DNA of 64,000 nt, from contig CM041465.1 of NCBI GenBank assembly GCA_023213395.1, positions 173,855,741-173,919,740 of the forward strand, written 5' to 3'. A program made the position numbers and the translations under genes. This stretch comes from Cycas panzhihuaensis (lineage: Eukaryota > Cycadophyta). The notes beneath the pieces are model-generated. The model was not told where the DNA came from, searched no databases, and was given only the letters and a program-made list of their open reading frames with translations. Positions 11,488 through 22,739 of this stretch are shown here, piece by piece (positions within the stretch are counted from its first letter, which is position 1; each line of letters begins with the position of its first letter).

Positions 11488-11976
11488 GGTAAAATAAAGA
11501 ATGTTATTGTGGACGGAGGAGTAGCCATGAACGTATTACCGACTCAAACATGGAAAAGGCTAGGAGACCCGCAATTATCACCTACAAATTACTCATTGAA
11601 GTTGGCTAATGAATTGTTAGTCAAACCAGTGGGGCGATTGGAGAATATCCAAGTCAATGTAACCGATATTATCATCCTCGTAGACTTCACAATCGTGGAT
11701 ACCGTTAAAGATATAATCACCTACCCGGCATTGTTAGGGAGACCATGGTTATACCAAATAGAATGCTTGCAAAGCTGGAGAAACGTAAACTTCACACTTA
11801 CAGATGGAAGAAACGAGGTCATCCTCCCCATGCTAGCAAAGAGCAGGCACACAATGGAGGTGATTCCGGACAGCGCATCCAGCACAACAGTCGCCACACA
11901 AGAAACTTCCTCAACCTTCGACGAAGCTAACTTATACCATGTGACGGAAAAAATCACACATATGAATGATGCTTAG
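11488..11976 (+). pseudogene. G1 retropepsin-type protease
   Basis: The core begins K-N-V-I-V-D-G-G-V-A-M-N-V-L-P and ends Y-P-A-L-L-G-R-P-W-L. The D-G-G active site with the L-L-G-R-P-W flap end is the pattern of Gypsy elements in this window. G2 has V-D-G-G-S-G-V-N-V-L-P and the same ending. A Ser/Thr-rich tail runs to the stop at 11976. Protease would cut the Gag-Pol precursor. This stretch is open and may still be intact as a domain, but the gag frame upstream is broken. Confidence 0.8.
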
Positions 11977-12060
11977 GAGTTCAAGCCCAACGTTTATGGG
12001 GAATTACCATTAGAAGCATCATCCGACGAAGAAAGAACCAGCAATATGATCAGATATTAG

Positions 12061-12762
12061 ATGGGTAATTCGTATGAGATACAACCCTCTTCAATTCATT
12101 GTAATTTGTTATCTAAATGTTTTTCAATTAACAATAAATTAAATAACAATTTGAATTATACATTTGTGAAGGATCCTAATCAATCATTAGATAATCACTT
12201 AGTAAAAGTTGAGTTCCAACTAAGAAATAACGTGCATGTAAATTTACTAACTCCCAAGACCCCTTTCCAATCTTATCCCCATCCCTACACCCTCCCTAAC
12301 CCCTCATCCCCACTCCCCTTCCCCAGAGTCGATTCGAGAGATCTGGCGAATCTCCTCCCCGACTCTAAGGAAACCCTTCCAAGCCCCTCTACCGAAAACC
12401 AAGAAGTTGAAGTAGAAAACCCCATTCTTACCCAAAATTCCCCCCTAAACTCCCCAAAATCCCTTTCTGTGAACCCTCCTAGTGAAACCGAAATGGAGGA
12501 TAATCTCTGGAGGTTAATAGAAAACACCCACCTCACTAATCTCATACCAGAAGACATAACCAAAAGGCAAGAACAACTACCTTCATTTTCAGGGAAGAAA
12601 ATGGAAGGAACAAAACATTTAATCCAATGCATGGAACAATGCTTGCACTATAGGATAGTAGACAAAACCCAATGGATCTTTGACTTTGTAACCACCCTCC
12701 ATGATCATGCACGGTGGTGGTACATAGCCCACCACTGTATCCTCCAAACCTGAGAAAGTTTG
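12061..12762 (+). pseudogene. G1 second gag-like region, left part
   Basis: An open frame from 12061 starts with an Asn- and Pro-rich section and then gives Q-L-P-S-F-S-G, H-L-I-Q-C-M-E-Q-C-L and H-D-H-A-R-W-W-Y-I-A-H-H. The W-W after a helical stretch resembles the 'A-x-x-W-W/Y' part of a Ty3-type gag domain. A stop at 12751 precedes G2, which inserted at 12763. The frame resumes at 22201 with Q-S-T-F-R-L-R-F. Its position, after protease and before RT, is unusual: G2 has no gag-like domain there. It could be captured gag from another element or a divergent extra domain. Confidence 0.5.
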
Positions 12763-13313
12763 TGTGTGCGGCCAAAATACTTACTTGTTTTGAGTAGATG
12801 AAGTGCAACAAGACCTTGGTATAAGTGCAATTGGGCTGATATGAGTGCAATCGGGACTGAGGATAAGTGCAACCAGACCTGGACAGGTGCGGTTAAGTGC
12901 AATCAGCACTAACAGCAAGTGCAACCAGGACTGACGGCAAAGCAGTCAAGTGCAACACGGACCGATGTGAGTGCAACTCAGTAGGATAATGCAACCAGGC
13001 GTGATCAGTAATCTTGGCAGCATTAGTTAGAATTTGTAATTAAAAGTTAACAAAGTAGTTATGTAACTGTGTAACTGTAGGACAAATGTATAAAAGAAGA
13101 AGTAAAGACGGAATACGTATGAATCATTGTAAATCCCTCTAGGCTATCTAGTCTGTGGCTGCAATTGTCCAGGCCTGCGTCTGGTTGTGAGAGGAACAGA
13201 CGCAGCGCCCTTCTTATAATGAAGTTGGTTGTTTGTACTCCAAACTGTGCCTTTTTCTCTGGATTATGGTTCTTTGAATGTATGTGATTCAACCTAAGAG
13301 AAAGGCGCACACA
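12763..13313 (+). repeat. G2 5' LTR with AAGTGCAA repeats in U3
   Basis: 551 bp, TGTGTGCGGC...GCACACA. Between about 12788 and 12995 the word AAGTGCAA (or close variants such as GAGTGCAA) recurs about every 20-25 bp, at least eight times, usually followed by C-C-A-G. The repeats sit upstream of the likely start of transcription and look like an enhancer array. The partner LTR has the same array. Confidence 0.85.
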
Positions 13314-13315
13314 TT

Positions 13316-13328
13316 TGGTTCCATTGTC
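13316..13328 (+). promoter_or_regulatory. G2 primer binding site, tRNA-Glu type
   Basis: TGGTTCCATTGTC lies two bases after the LTR. It fits the expected TGGTTCCGTTGCC at 11 of 13 positions, and the two differences are transitions (G to A, C to T) like those seen in the rest of the element. Confidence 0.65.
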
Positions 13329-13367
13329 AGTTATCTTAAATGTGAGAAGATGATTCTCTTCTGAAGA

Positions 13368-15170
13368 ATGAGCAAGGGAGGGCTGTCCATGACACCTAGG
13401 GCCAATTCGGTAAGGAAGGTTGAGACCAGACAAGAGAGAAGCCAGTGTTGGGAGGCGGAGAAAAGCCAGGAAGGCACCTGCAAACCCAAGGAACCGGTTG
13501 AAAAGAAGTCGGTTAAGAGAAAAGTCTTGAAGGGCCGACGGGAGCAAAGTCAGACCCCAAACGTGCGAGGGAGAGATAATCAAGAAAAAGAAAGCGTAAC
13601 AGAGGCCCAAGAGGAAAAGCAGGACTCACAAGTAGAAGATTCAAAGCAGACAAAAGATAAGGACTTGTAGATTTTTGAAGAGGAACACATTGCCCTAGAG
13701 GACGGAAAATCAATTAGTTTAGAGGTGTATAGCACCACCAAAGTAGGGAGGGATTGCTATATTGTGGAGGTCAAAGATTCCCATTCCCATGTATTAAACC
13801 CTTTGTTCAGTAGAATGACTGAAATATTTTCAGGGTCAACATTCTTGGGAGGAAGCCCAGAAAGTGCAAATCAGACAACCCCAAATCAAGGAGGAAGTGA
13901 AGAGGGAGGAGCAAGCACAGCAAGGAATATAAACAGAACTGGGCAGGGTGAACCAATTTCTTCAGGACCAATAAATATGATGCAAGGAAATGCAACAGGA
14001 GGAGGAAATCAGGCAAATTCTCAATATGTAATAGTTCAAAATGATGCAATGTTTGGGCATCTACAGTTTGATGGCTGAGGAAATCTTGGAGATCACTTGG
14101 CTTTATTTTCTAATATGCTGAAGATCAAGAAAATTAAGGATCCAGAGGAGATCAAGGCAAGATTTTTCTCCACATTGCGAGGAGCAGCAATAGCCTAGTA
14201 TCAATATGTGGCAAAGACAAATCCCACATGGGAAGTGGTGCAGACACAGTTTTTGGACAAATTCCAGAGACTAAGGGATCCAATGTCCATCTTTCAAGCC
14301 TTGGAGGAAATCTGGCAAGTACCAGGTGAGTCAGTGAATGATTTTGATGGTAGACTCTAGATTATTATGAACAAAATGGATCCTGCCATACCCCTGAATC
14401 CAATGTTGTCTTTGAAATATTTTGTCCAAGGACTGTTGCCCCATTTAAAGGAAAAAATTACATTTCATCCATTAAATAGCTATGAGCAAGTGAAAGAACT
14501 GGCTTTGCGGTTTGAAAATCAAATGAGGACAGGATATTTACAAACTGGAGTTCAGAACGTTGGGCAGATAGGCATGTCTCAATGGACAATACATCCAGAA
14601 GTTAAGGTCTTGAGAAAAGAAGTAGAATCACTGAAACAGCAATCCCTGATGGTGCCTTCTGGAGCAAGTTAGCAAAATGAGGAAATTGAAAATTTGAGGG
14701 CAAAAATAGCCAAAGTAAAAGTGGGAAAATCCCAAGAAAAATATCTGGTGTCCTCCCCCCTATGGACAGCTAGGACATTTTAGAAATGAACATTAGCAGA
14801 TAGAAAGACATTGGTGTGATATCTGCAAAAGGGGAAATCATTCTACATGGGAATGTTATTATAAGGCACCAGTAAGAGAATCATTCTATCAAAGGAAAGA
14901 GAATACTTCCTTTAAACAATATAAGGGAAAAACAAAACCGGTTCGTTGCCATCTATGTTCAACATGGGGACATTTTTGAACAGACTATCCATTGCAAAAA
15001 CAAGAAGGAGATTACATTTCTGAAGAATGTGTTCCGGCAGAACACGAATGGGCAAACTGCCCAAAGAATCCTAGCCTGAAAATACAAACCTCTAACTTGG
15101 TGACAAAAGTTCCAGATAAAGAATAGCCAGTTATATTCAGACAAGAAGTGGGAAGGTTACTGTTGCACCA
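13368..15170 (+). pseudogene. G2 gag with zinc knuckles
   Basis: Starts M-S-K-G-G-L at 13368 with a long charged leader (Lys/Glu/Gln). The capsid core follows at about 14090-14540: F-F-S-T-L-R-G-A-A-I-A, then a stop for the expected Trp, then W-E-V-V-Q-T-Q-F and F-V-Q-G-L. A Gln-rich linker precedes zinc knuckles at 14810-15060: C-D-I-C-K-R-G-N-H-S-T-W-E-C is complete; C-H-L-C-S-T-W-G-H ends in Tyr instead of Cys; a third keeps only its second half. At least five in-frame stops are present. The stretch 15174-15512 is a charged linker between gag and protease. Confidence 0.8.
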
Positions 15171-15539
15171 GTTGTGGAAAATTTTCCCGATCCAGCAGTA
15201 AAAAGAAAAAGATTACAAGAAGTTGTCCAAGCCTTACAAGAGGCAACAAAAATAGTGCAGCAAGATGAAATGGGGCAAGACAATAGATTTAAAAGCCAAG
15301 TTTATCAGAGGCGACCAGTGATGCATGAAGAACAACTTGGGGAAAATCCTTGGCAAAAATTGCAAGAAAGGAAGGAGCTGTGGACTGAAGCAGGGATTTC
15401 TATTCCTGTTACTACAATTTTCAGGTGGTTGGAAGCTGGCTATTTTCAGCAAGTAATTCTAGACCAGATTGAAAAGCCTGTATTGCGAGCTTTTGAAAAC
15501 AGATTCAACTGATCCAAGAGGCCCCATGACTCTTTTTAT

Positions 15540-16280
15540 TACAATGATTTGCAAAACTATTGTAGATGGCGGGTCGGGAGTGAATGTATTGCCAGAAACC
15601 ACATGGATTTCATTGGGACGCCGAAAATGGTTTCCCCAGATTATGCGATTAGACTGGCCAATCAATTACAAGCTCGATCGATGGGATCCTTGCTGAATAT
15701 TCCAGTCATGGTGGCAGGAATTACAATGTGTTTAGATTTTGCAGTTGTGAGGATGCAAAATCATAATAAAACGTATCCTACACTCTTGGGAAGACCATGG
15801 TTACTTGCAACAAAAGCATTGCAAGATTGGAGAAGATTGACCTTTACCCTGCATCCTACAGGAAAGAAAGTAGTGTTACCTCTTTGCTCGGATGGACCCC
15901 ATGTAGAAAAGGTGGAAGATCTAGATACAGCGTCCACAACCACTGCCTCATCAGCCACTATAGTTAGTCCTTGTTCTGAAATGGCATTCCAAGTCTTAAA
16001 GACTGCTCCTCAGCTTCCAAGTGAAGCTTCATCAACCTATCTGTTGGACTGGTTGCAATCAGCATGGGAAGAAGTAGGAGATAGATCCTTAAATTGCTAC
16101 CTAATGGAGTTGTGCCCAAACAAACAACAGCAAGAACAGAATACAGAAGGTAATCTTGTAACTCAGGAGAAAAAAGAAAGCTATATAAAAAATCCTTCTT
16201 TCAATAAAATCCAAATTGATTGCTTGTACTTCTTGTCTAAAAGTTTGCCAGTAGAAAATTGTTTGGCTGAAATTTCTAAG
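15540..16280 (+). pseudogene. G2 protease, frameshifted, with C-terminal extension
   Basis: The active-site half reads I-V-D-G-G-S-G-V-N-V-L-P-E-T-T-W in one frame. After about 15625 the continuation R-L-A-N-Q-L-Q-A-R-S-M-G-S-L and Y-P-T-L-L-G-R-P-W-L is in another frame, so a small indel has broken it. The extension to 16280 is rich in Ser, Thr and Glu and matches no domain I know. It corresponds to the place where G1 has its second gag-like region. Confidence 0.75.
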
Positions 16281-16529
16281 TAGAGGAAGGTTCCTTCCTC
16301 TCCCGGGAATTGTTATCAAATAAATCAAGATGAAGTAAGGAATTTTCCAAAAACATATTCTGTTACAAAATATGGACAAAAAGAAATTTGTCAAGTTCTA
16401 GCCTATGGGTTTAATCCAGATAGGGAAACTATTCAAAAAAGAGAACTTCAATTAAAATCAATCAATGTTGGAACAGAAAAAGATCCTAAATGGATAAAAG
16501 TAGGGGACTATTGGGAGCCTGAAATGATG

Positions 16530-17516
16530 TAGAAGGCAATATCACTTTTTTGTGAATACAAGGATGTGTTCGCATGGTCCTATAAGGACCTATAGGGAAT
16601 CCCTCCAGAAGTCGGTGAGCATAAGATTGAATTGATAGAAAATGTGAAACCAGTAAGGCAGAGGCCTTACAGGATGAACCTGCGATACAAAGAACAAGTA
16701 AAAGCTAAGCTGAATAAATTGCTAGAAGTCGGATACATTTTTGAAGCAAAAAATAGTGAATGGGTAAGCCCAGTTGTGGTAGTACCCAAAAAGAATGGAA
16801 AACTTCGTGTATGTGTTGATTATAGGGCTTTAAATAAATCCACGAAGAAGGATCCATTTCCAATTCCCTTCACCGAAAACATACTGGAAAAAGTTTCAGG
16901 GCATGAGATATTCTCATTCACATATGTGTTCAGCAGGTACAATCAGGTTCGGATAGCACCTGAAGATCAATTGAAGACGACATTTGTCATTAAATGGGGC
17001 ACTTATGCCTATAAGGTTATGTCGTTTGGGCTAACAAATGCCCCAGTAACCTTTCAAAGAATCATTTTGAATATCTTTTGGAAGTTGATAGGAAAGGCAA
17101 TCGAAGTATTTTTGGATGATTGGACTTTGTATAGTCTTTTACAAGACCAATTGCTCCAATTGAGGCTAATGTTAGAATTGTGCAGGAAAAACAAATTATG
17201 CCTGAATCTTGACAAATGTACCTTTATGGTACCATTTGGATCCTTACTGGGACACATTGTCTCAAAAGAAGGATTAATGACTGATCCGACGAAGGTTGAA
17301 GTGATTTTGAAATTTCCTGTTCCCAAAAATCCAAAAAATCAGAAGGGATTCTTAGGAATGACTGAATATTATCAGAAATTTATAAGAGGATATGCCCAAA
17401 TTGCCTATCCTTTGGAATCATTATTGAAGAAGGCAAACAAATGGGAGTGGACAATGCAGCAACAATTGTCCTTTGATGCTTTGAAGAAAAAACATAGTGG
17501 AAGGCCCTATGCTTAA
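16530..17516 (+). pseudogene. G2 reverse transcriptase
   Basis: The leader Y-K-D-V-F-A-W-S-Y-K-D-L, then V-R-Q-R-P-Y-R-M-N, V-V-V-V-P-K-K-N-G-K-L-R-V-C-V-D-Y and F-G-L-T-N-A-P lead to V-F-L-D-D-W, the catalytic box. The thumb follows with L-N-L-D-K-C-T-F and L-L-G-H-I-V-S. All are standard Ty3/Gypsy RT motifs, and the F-L-D-D-W form (instead of Y-I-D-D-I) is shared with G1. A frameshift near 17495 separates RT from RNase H, and Trp-to-stop changes occur in the leader. The catalytic aspartates themselves are kept. Confidence 0.9.
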
Positions 17517-18140
17517 ATTCCCAGATTGGAACAAACCGTTCCATGTGCATGTGGATGCCTCATTGTACGCCATTGGATGTGTATTAGCCCAACCAGCTGA
17601 TGAAAAAATAAATCTTCCCATTGCCTTTGCAAGTCGGAAATTAACTCCTGCTGAATGTAACTATACAGTTACGGAGCGAGAAGGGTTAGGCATGGTGTAT
17701 GCCTTACAAAAGTTCTGACATTATCTGCTAGCTAATCCGTTTGTATTTTTTGTTGATCATCAGGCTTTGCAGTATTTAATTAGTAAACCAATCCTGCAAG
17801 GCAGGATTAGTCGTTGGCTAATGTTTTTCCAGGAGTTCATGTTTAAAATTGTAGTGAAAAAAGGTGATAAGCACGTGATACCAAACCAATTATCTAGAAT
17901 AAAAGAAGGAGAATCAAGTATTGGAATATTTGATGATTTTCCGGACCACAAGTTGTTTTCCATTGAAGTTGTTCCATCCTCGTATGAAAGAATTGCAAAA
18001 TACTTATCCACAGGGCAAACACCTAGGGGACTGGAAAAGGCAGAAAGAAGGAGTTCCATCAAGAAAGTCTTTCCTTTCCAATTAATAGGCGGTATGTTAT
18101 GTAAGCTAGGGCCAGATGAAGTTCGGCAAAGATGCATATT
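17497..18140 (+). pseudogene. G2 RNase H and linker to integrase
   Basis: H-V-H-V-D-A-S, then T-E-R-E-G-L-G-M-V-Y-A-L-Q-K-F and F-V-D-H-Q-A-L give the first Asp, the Glu and the second Asp of the RNase H active site. A stop sits at 17716-17718 where the next residue is usually Arg or Lys before H-Y-L-L. The frame runs on through I-S-R-W and the linker to the integrase zinc finger. Its job would be to remove the RNA strand during reverse transcription. Confidence 0.85.
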
Positions 18141-18149
18141 GCAACATGA

Positions 18150-19301
18150 AGTACCATCAATATTAAGGGAAGCACATGAAGGGATAGCTTCAACCCATCA
18201 TGGAGGAGAGGCCACGGCCCGGAAGATATTGGAAGTAGGATTATGGTGGCTGACATTGTTTGAAGATGCTGAGAAATGGGTGAAATCTTTCGATATCTAT
18301 CAGCGAACTGGTAAACCTTCTAAACAAAATTATCTGCCCCTACATCCTTTTTTGGCCCAAGCTCCATTTGAAAAGTGGGGGCTAGATTTTGTGGGACCAA
18401 TTAGCCCCCGGCAGCAAGGACTAATGCCCGATATATATTAGTAGCCACTGATTTCCTAACTAAATAAGCAGAAGTCAAACCTATGAAGAATTGTGATGCA
18501 AGAAGCACAGCTCGTTTCTTGTATGAAGTCATTATAGTAAGGTTTGGTTGTCCCTCGGAAATTATATCGAATCAAGGAGGAAGCTTTTTAAATCAGACAA
18601 TAAAATATTTGACATCAGAATTTCTGATACAGCATGGCAAATCATCGCCATATTATCCTAGAGCAAATGGCCAAGTAGCAAGTACAAATAAAATTTTGAA
18701 AATAGCTCTAATGAAGATCTGTAATGCACAACGAACAGATTGGGCGAAAATGTTGCATTCGGTTCTATGGGCAGACAGAACAATGAGAAAAAGATCGCAT
18801 AAGCATACCCCATTTCAACTTGCTTATGGACTGGAAGATGTGGTTCCCCTAGAATTTCAAGCAGAAAGTCTGAGGGTGGCTCAACACTTAAGATTGGAAC
18901 CTGAAATTTCTTATGACCAGAGGCTAATACAATTAATGAGATTGGACAAAACTCGAGCTCAAGCCTTTTGGGAGTTGTAGGTAGAGAAGAAAAGGCGCAA
19001 AGCTTGGCATGATTGTCATCTCAAAAAACCTGAGTATAAGGTAAATGATTTGGTCTTATTATATGATAGCAAGTTTAAAATTAAACCAAGTAAAACGAAA
19101 ATAAGGTGGTTGGGACCTTATCGAGTTAATCATATTTATGAGAATGGAGCTGTTAGGTTGCAGCAATTAGATGGTCAGCCATTGACCAGATTGATCAATG
19201 GCAGCAAAATAAAATTATACAAAATATTAAAAAAAAAAAAAAAAAAAGAGCACCAACAACCAAGGGACAAGATCTCTTCAAGAAATGATCGGAATGTGTA
19301 A
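18150..19301 (+). pseudogene. G2 integrase, active site altered
   Basis: The zinc-finger part has H-E-G-I-A-S-T-H-H-G-G, but both Cys of the second half are gone (S-F-D-I-Y-Q for S-C-D-I-C-Q). The core has G-L-D-F-V-G-P with the first catalytic Asp. The second reads I-I-S-N-Q-G-G-S-F (Asn for Asp) and the Glu position reads A-N-G-Q-V-A-S-T-N (Ala for Glu). The C-terminal W-L-G-P-Y-R-V module is present to 19223. Stops lie near 18439 and 18978. With two of three catalytic acids replaced it cannot join DNA. Confidence 0.88.
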
Positions 19302-19858
19302 GGTAATCATAACAGTAATCAATGATAACCATCACTGATTGGTACGACTATGCACAACATGGACATAACAAATGAACGTGGTGAGGAAGGACGGGATGTG
19401 ACAATGCAGACATGATGATTGGATGCCACAATAAAGACAGCACAACGTGGATGTGGCAACGTGGACATCATAATGAGGACGGAGAAACGTGGATGTGACA
19501 GTTATCGGAGCGCTTCAATAATTGAAGCAACACCCATCGCTGCAAGGTATGGTACCACCAAATGAAATGATGGAACAGTCACATTAAGATTGCTTTTCTG
19601 GAAGGAGATACGACAATAGGCAATTGCAGCGCAGAATTAAAAGATGTGAGCAGACATTTCGGCTACGAGATACAGCATTTCAATGGTAAAGATATCCGCA
19701 GCGCAGGATTTGAGCAAGTGTGGTAATGAATCACAGTAGCAAGGAAGTAAGTAGAGTAAACAAGTGCGACAAGGAACAAAGCACCAACAGAGATACGACT
19801 GCAGGCAATTCCAGTACGGGAGTAAGAAACAAGTAAGCGCGGTAGAAGACAGACGATA
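19302..19858 (+). other. G2 spacer with ACGTGGATGTG repeats
   Basis: No coding capacity is seen. From about 19375 to 19505 imperfect copies of (A)ACGTGGA[TC][GA]T[GC] recur, such as CAACGTGGATGTGGCAACG, GTGGACATCATAATG and AACGTGGATGTGACAG. The same kind of 400-600-bp spacer separates integrase and the extra frame in G1 (24439-25026) and G4 (63137-63550), so it may carry a signal for expressing the downstream frame. Confidence 0.5.
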
Positions 19859-21587
19859 ATGGCAAAGACAATATTGTTTAAAGAAAATGATGACCTGCAT
19901 ATTAGGACTGAATCGCAAGTTATGAGCGAAGTGGACATGAGGAAAAAACTATTAACAAAAGCCACGTTGCACAGATATATAATGGTAGGCACCTTCCTTG
20001 GTTTAGTTAAATTTTTGAATAATGTAATTCCATTGTTGGCTGAACATCCAAAAATTTTACAAGTTTCTAAGGAATCCATAGCAGCATTAACGGGACTCCC
20101 TAAGGAAGGTAAAATGGTGAGGCGGGATACCCAAATATCCCGAGAAGAAGCTGCTAAATTGATTGGAGCAAGTACTAAAGACACTTCAACCTCAGGTATT
20201 CGAATTGCAGGAATCCAATCTCCCGAAAAGAGATTTTTGGCTCATTTTATATTTACTAGGATAATATTGAATCAAAAGAATCTATTTGTGCCAACAAATT
20301 TAAGAATAATGATCAACAAGGTGGCTCAAGGTATGCGCTTCAATAGGGCAAATCTTGTAGCAGGGAGGTTCATACAAAATCTACAAACAATACAAGAAAC
20401 GGCCAAAACTGTCACTTTTTATCATGTGACACTTTTACAGGGATTACTTATCTCGCAGATTCTAGAAATAATAATGCCTTCACCAAAGGAGGAGCAAGCC
20501 CCCTTAGCCTGTTGGACCAATAGTGGTATCAACTGTGAGAAATGGGGAGAAATACAAAATAAAATTCAAGATTGGGTGCAAAGACAATATACATTGAGAA
20601 CAGTGGTGGTTGAGATCAAAGAGCATGTAGAAGAAGTCAACATTCAGGGAGAGGAAGGAAATGGAGTTCCACACGAAAACAGGGAAACAGAAGAAGAAGA
20701 GAAGATAGGAATAAAACTGCCAGAATGATAGGCAGAAGGAGGAAAAGATAAGGGAAAGAAGGAGCTACCAAAGGAAGAGGCAGCAGAAGAGAAAAAAGAT
20801 GAGAGGGAAAAAAATAGAGGCAGAAGCAGAAAAGGGAAAAAGGAAGCAAGACATTCAGGAAGAAAAAGAAACAGAAAGTGAATTCCAAAGACAAAAGCGA
20901 GTAAGATTGGCCCGGGAGAAAAAGAAAAAGGAAATTATAGAGCAAATAGAAAAATAGCCACCAGAAGTTGAGTATAATGTGGACAAAGAGATACTGGAGA
21001 AGGGATTAGATCCCATGAAATGTGATCCTCAAGACGTATCCAATTGGAGAACCTCTTTTTTGGCCAAGCTAACTAGACAACTAGTTACAGAGTTAGAAAA
21101 CAGAACCAAACCACTGGAAGAGTCATTAAAACTAGCTCACCAAGTGACTGAGAAAAAATTAGAATCTTTTAAAAAGTTTATAATGGAACGGGTTGATGAT
21201 GTAGATAAAGTAGGTCCTCAATTATAGCAATTTAAAGAGAGATTTAACCAATACATTCCAGGAGATATGCAGCCAGTATATCGCAGGTTGAGAGCATGGA
21301 TTCTGAAATCATATGAGCAATCGGAGCACTATAGAACACTGTGGAAAGAACGGTATGCATATCGACAAGAATTGGAACTCGTGCAGAGGGTTAACACTGA
21401 ATTGAATTAAGAAATTGAGCAATTACATTCAGGAGAAATGCCTACACTTTCATTGTTGGATACAATGCGAGACATAGTTCTATTGTGTGAATATTTGAAA
21501 CAAAATGGGTTAAGACTACCCCCTCAAATTGTAAGGCCAGACATGGAGTATATTCGAAGAGAAAAAGCAAAAATTATAGAAAATTAG
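19859..21587 (+). pseudogene. G2 accessory 3' frame (TGLPxEG protein)
   Basis: The N-terminal 289 codons (19859-20728) are open. The core has A-L-T-G-L-P-K-E-G-K (about residues 76-85), T-S-G-I-R-I-A-G (111-118) and a helical region rich in I and L to about residue 205. A Glu/Lys/Arg-rich linker follows, with a stop and a frame change between 20728 and 20979. It then continues as a coiled coil (L-T-R-Q-L-V-T-E-L-E-N ... L-E-S-F-K-K-F-I) with stops at 21225 and 21408. The span of about 575 codons equals that of the G4 copy. I see no signal peptide or membrane segment, so it does not look like an envelope protein. Confidence 0.7.
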
Positions 21588-21634
21588 ATGAGGAAATGAA
21601 AGTAGAAAGTTTTGTTCTTTTTTTTGAAATTTTG

Positions 21635-21674
21635 GAATGAGTATGCTACTCGTTCAAACTAGCTGCAGGGGAGA
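21635..21674 (+). promoter_or_regulatory. G2 3' hairpin and polypurine tract
   Basis: GAATGAGTA-TGC-TACTCGTTC (21635-21655) forms a nine-pair stem with one G-T pair and a three-base loop. AGGGGAGA (21667-21674) abuts the 3' LTR and is the likely plus-strand primer. G1, G3 and G4 have a hairpin in the same place with different arm sequences. Confidence 0.65.
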
Positions 21675-22200
21675 TGTGTGCAGCTAAAATACTTACTTGT
21701 TTTGAGTAGATGAAGTGCAACCAGACCTTGGTATAAGTGCAATTGGGCTGATACGAGTGCAACTAGGACTGAGGATAAGTGCAACCAGACCTGGACAGAT
21801 GCGGTTAAGTGCAACCAGCGCTAACAGCAAGTGCAACCAGGACTAACGACAAAGCAGTGCAACCCGGGCAGGGGATAATGCAACCAGGGCAGCAATCAGT
21901 AATTCGGGCAGCATTAGTTAGAATTTGTAATTAAAAGTTAACAAAGTAGTTATGTAAGCGTAATCAGAGATGATGTATAAAAGAAGAAGTAAAGACAGAA
22001 TACATATGAATCATTGTAAATCCTTGTAGGTTGTCTAGTCTGTGGATGTAATTGTCCAGGCCTGCATCTGGTTGTGAGAGGACCAGATTCAGCGCCCTTC
22101 TTATAATGAAGTTGGTTGTTTGGGCTCCAAACTGTGTCTTTTTCTTTGGATTATGGTTCTTTGAATGCATGTAATTCAACCTAAGAGAAAGACACACACA
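21675..22200 (+). repeat. G2 3' LTR
   Basis: 526 bp, TGTGTGCAGC...GACACACACA. It aligns with 12763-13313 with substitutions and small gaps, including one lost AAGTGCAA unit near 21850. It is followed directly by the GTTTG duplication. Confidence 0.88.
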
Positions 22201-22640
22201 GTTTGCAATCAACTTTCAGACTTAGGTTCGACCCACCCCAAAACTTATTAATTGCAGGATTTTTGGTAGGAGAATGCCCTAGCAAGCATCTCCCCAGGTG
22301 CAGACGGGTGTGAAAGCATTGGAACATTCCTAAGCTACATTGAAGCCACATTTTTATCCATACATTGGGAACTTTAGCGAAAACACGGTTCTTAAAGCAA
22401 GAACAAGTCCAACTAGTAGCATGGGAAGAGATAGAGCATTTGTTCACCAAAGCCTTTTCATACTCTTCCAATAACCAAGTAATCCACAAAGTAGCAAAAA
22501 ATATAAAGAATATAAGTAGGGGAGTAGAAAAAAATTTAATGTCAATTGAAAGCATTAAAGATACGGAATACAACGACAATGAAGAGAAGGGGGAGAGAGA
22601 GAAGAGGCGCAAAACCTACCTCCGAAATACACAAAATTAA
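22201..22640 (+). pseudogene. G1 second gag-like region, right part
   Basis: Continuing from 12762 across the excised G2, the frame reads E-S-L-Q-S-T-F-R-L-R-F-D-P-P, like the 'W-E-x-L-x-x-x-F-x-x-R-F' end of a gag capsid domain. Further stretches follow, including V-A-W-E-E-I-E-H-L-F-T-K-A-F, which again has gag-like spacing. Several stops interrupt it. Then come an acidic-basic segment and the sequence Q-I-N-L-G-T-E-T-D-P, which aligns with S-I-N-V-G-T-E-K-D-P of G2 just before RT. The extra region is thus bounded by shared pol sequence on both sides. Confidence 0.5.
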
Positions 22641-22739
22641 AATATGGGCAACGAGATATAGAGGACACACCTGCCCACCAAATGGGAAAAAGAAATACAA
22701 CGCGGGGAACCCAAAACAACCCAAATAAACCTTGGGACA

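Larger units (their letters stand above)
12763..22200 (+). mobile_element. G2: Gypsy element nested in G1, TSD GTTTG
   Basis: LTRs at 12763-13313 and 21675-22200 begin TGTGTGC and end ACACACA. The five bases before (12758-12762) and after (22201-22205) are both GTTTG. The 9.4-kb element has, in order, tRNA-Glu-type primer site, gag, protease, RT, RNase H, integrase, a 560-bp spacer, an extra 3' frame, a hairpin and a purine tract. It is the most complete gag-pol element of the window, but has many stops and two integrase active-site changes. Confidence 0.92.
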
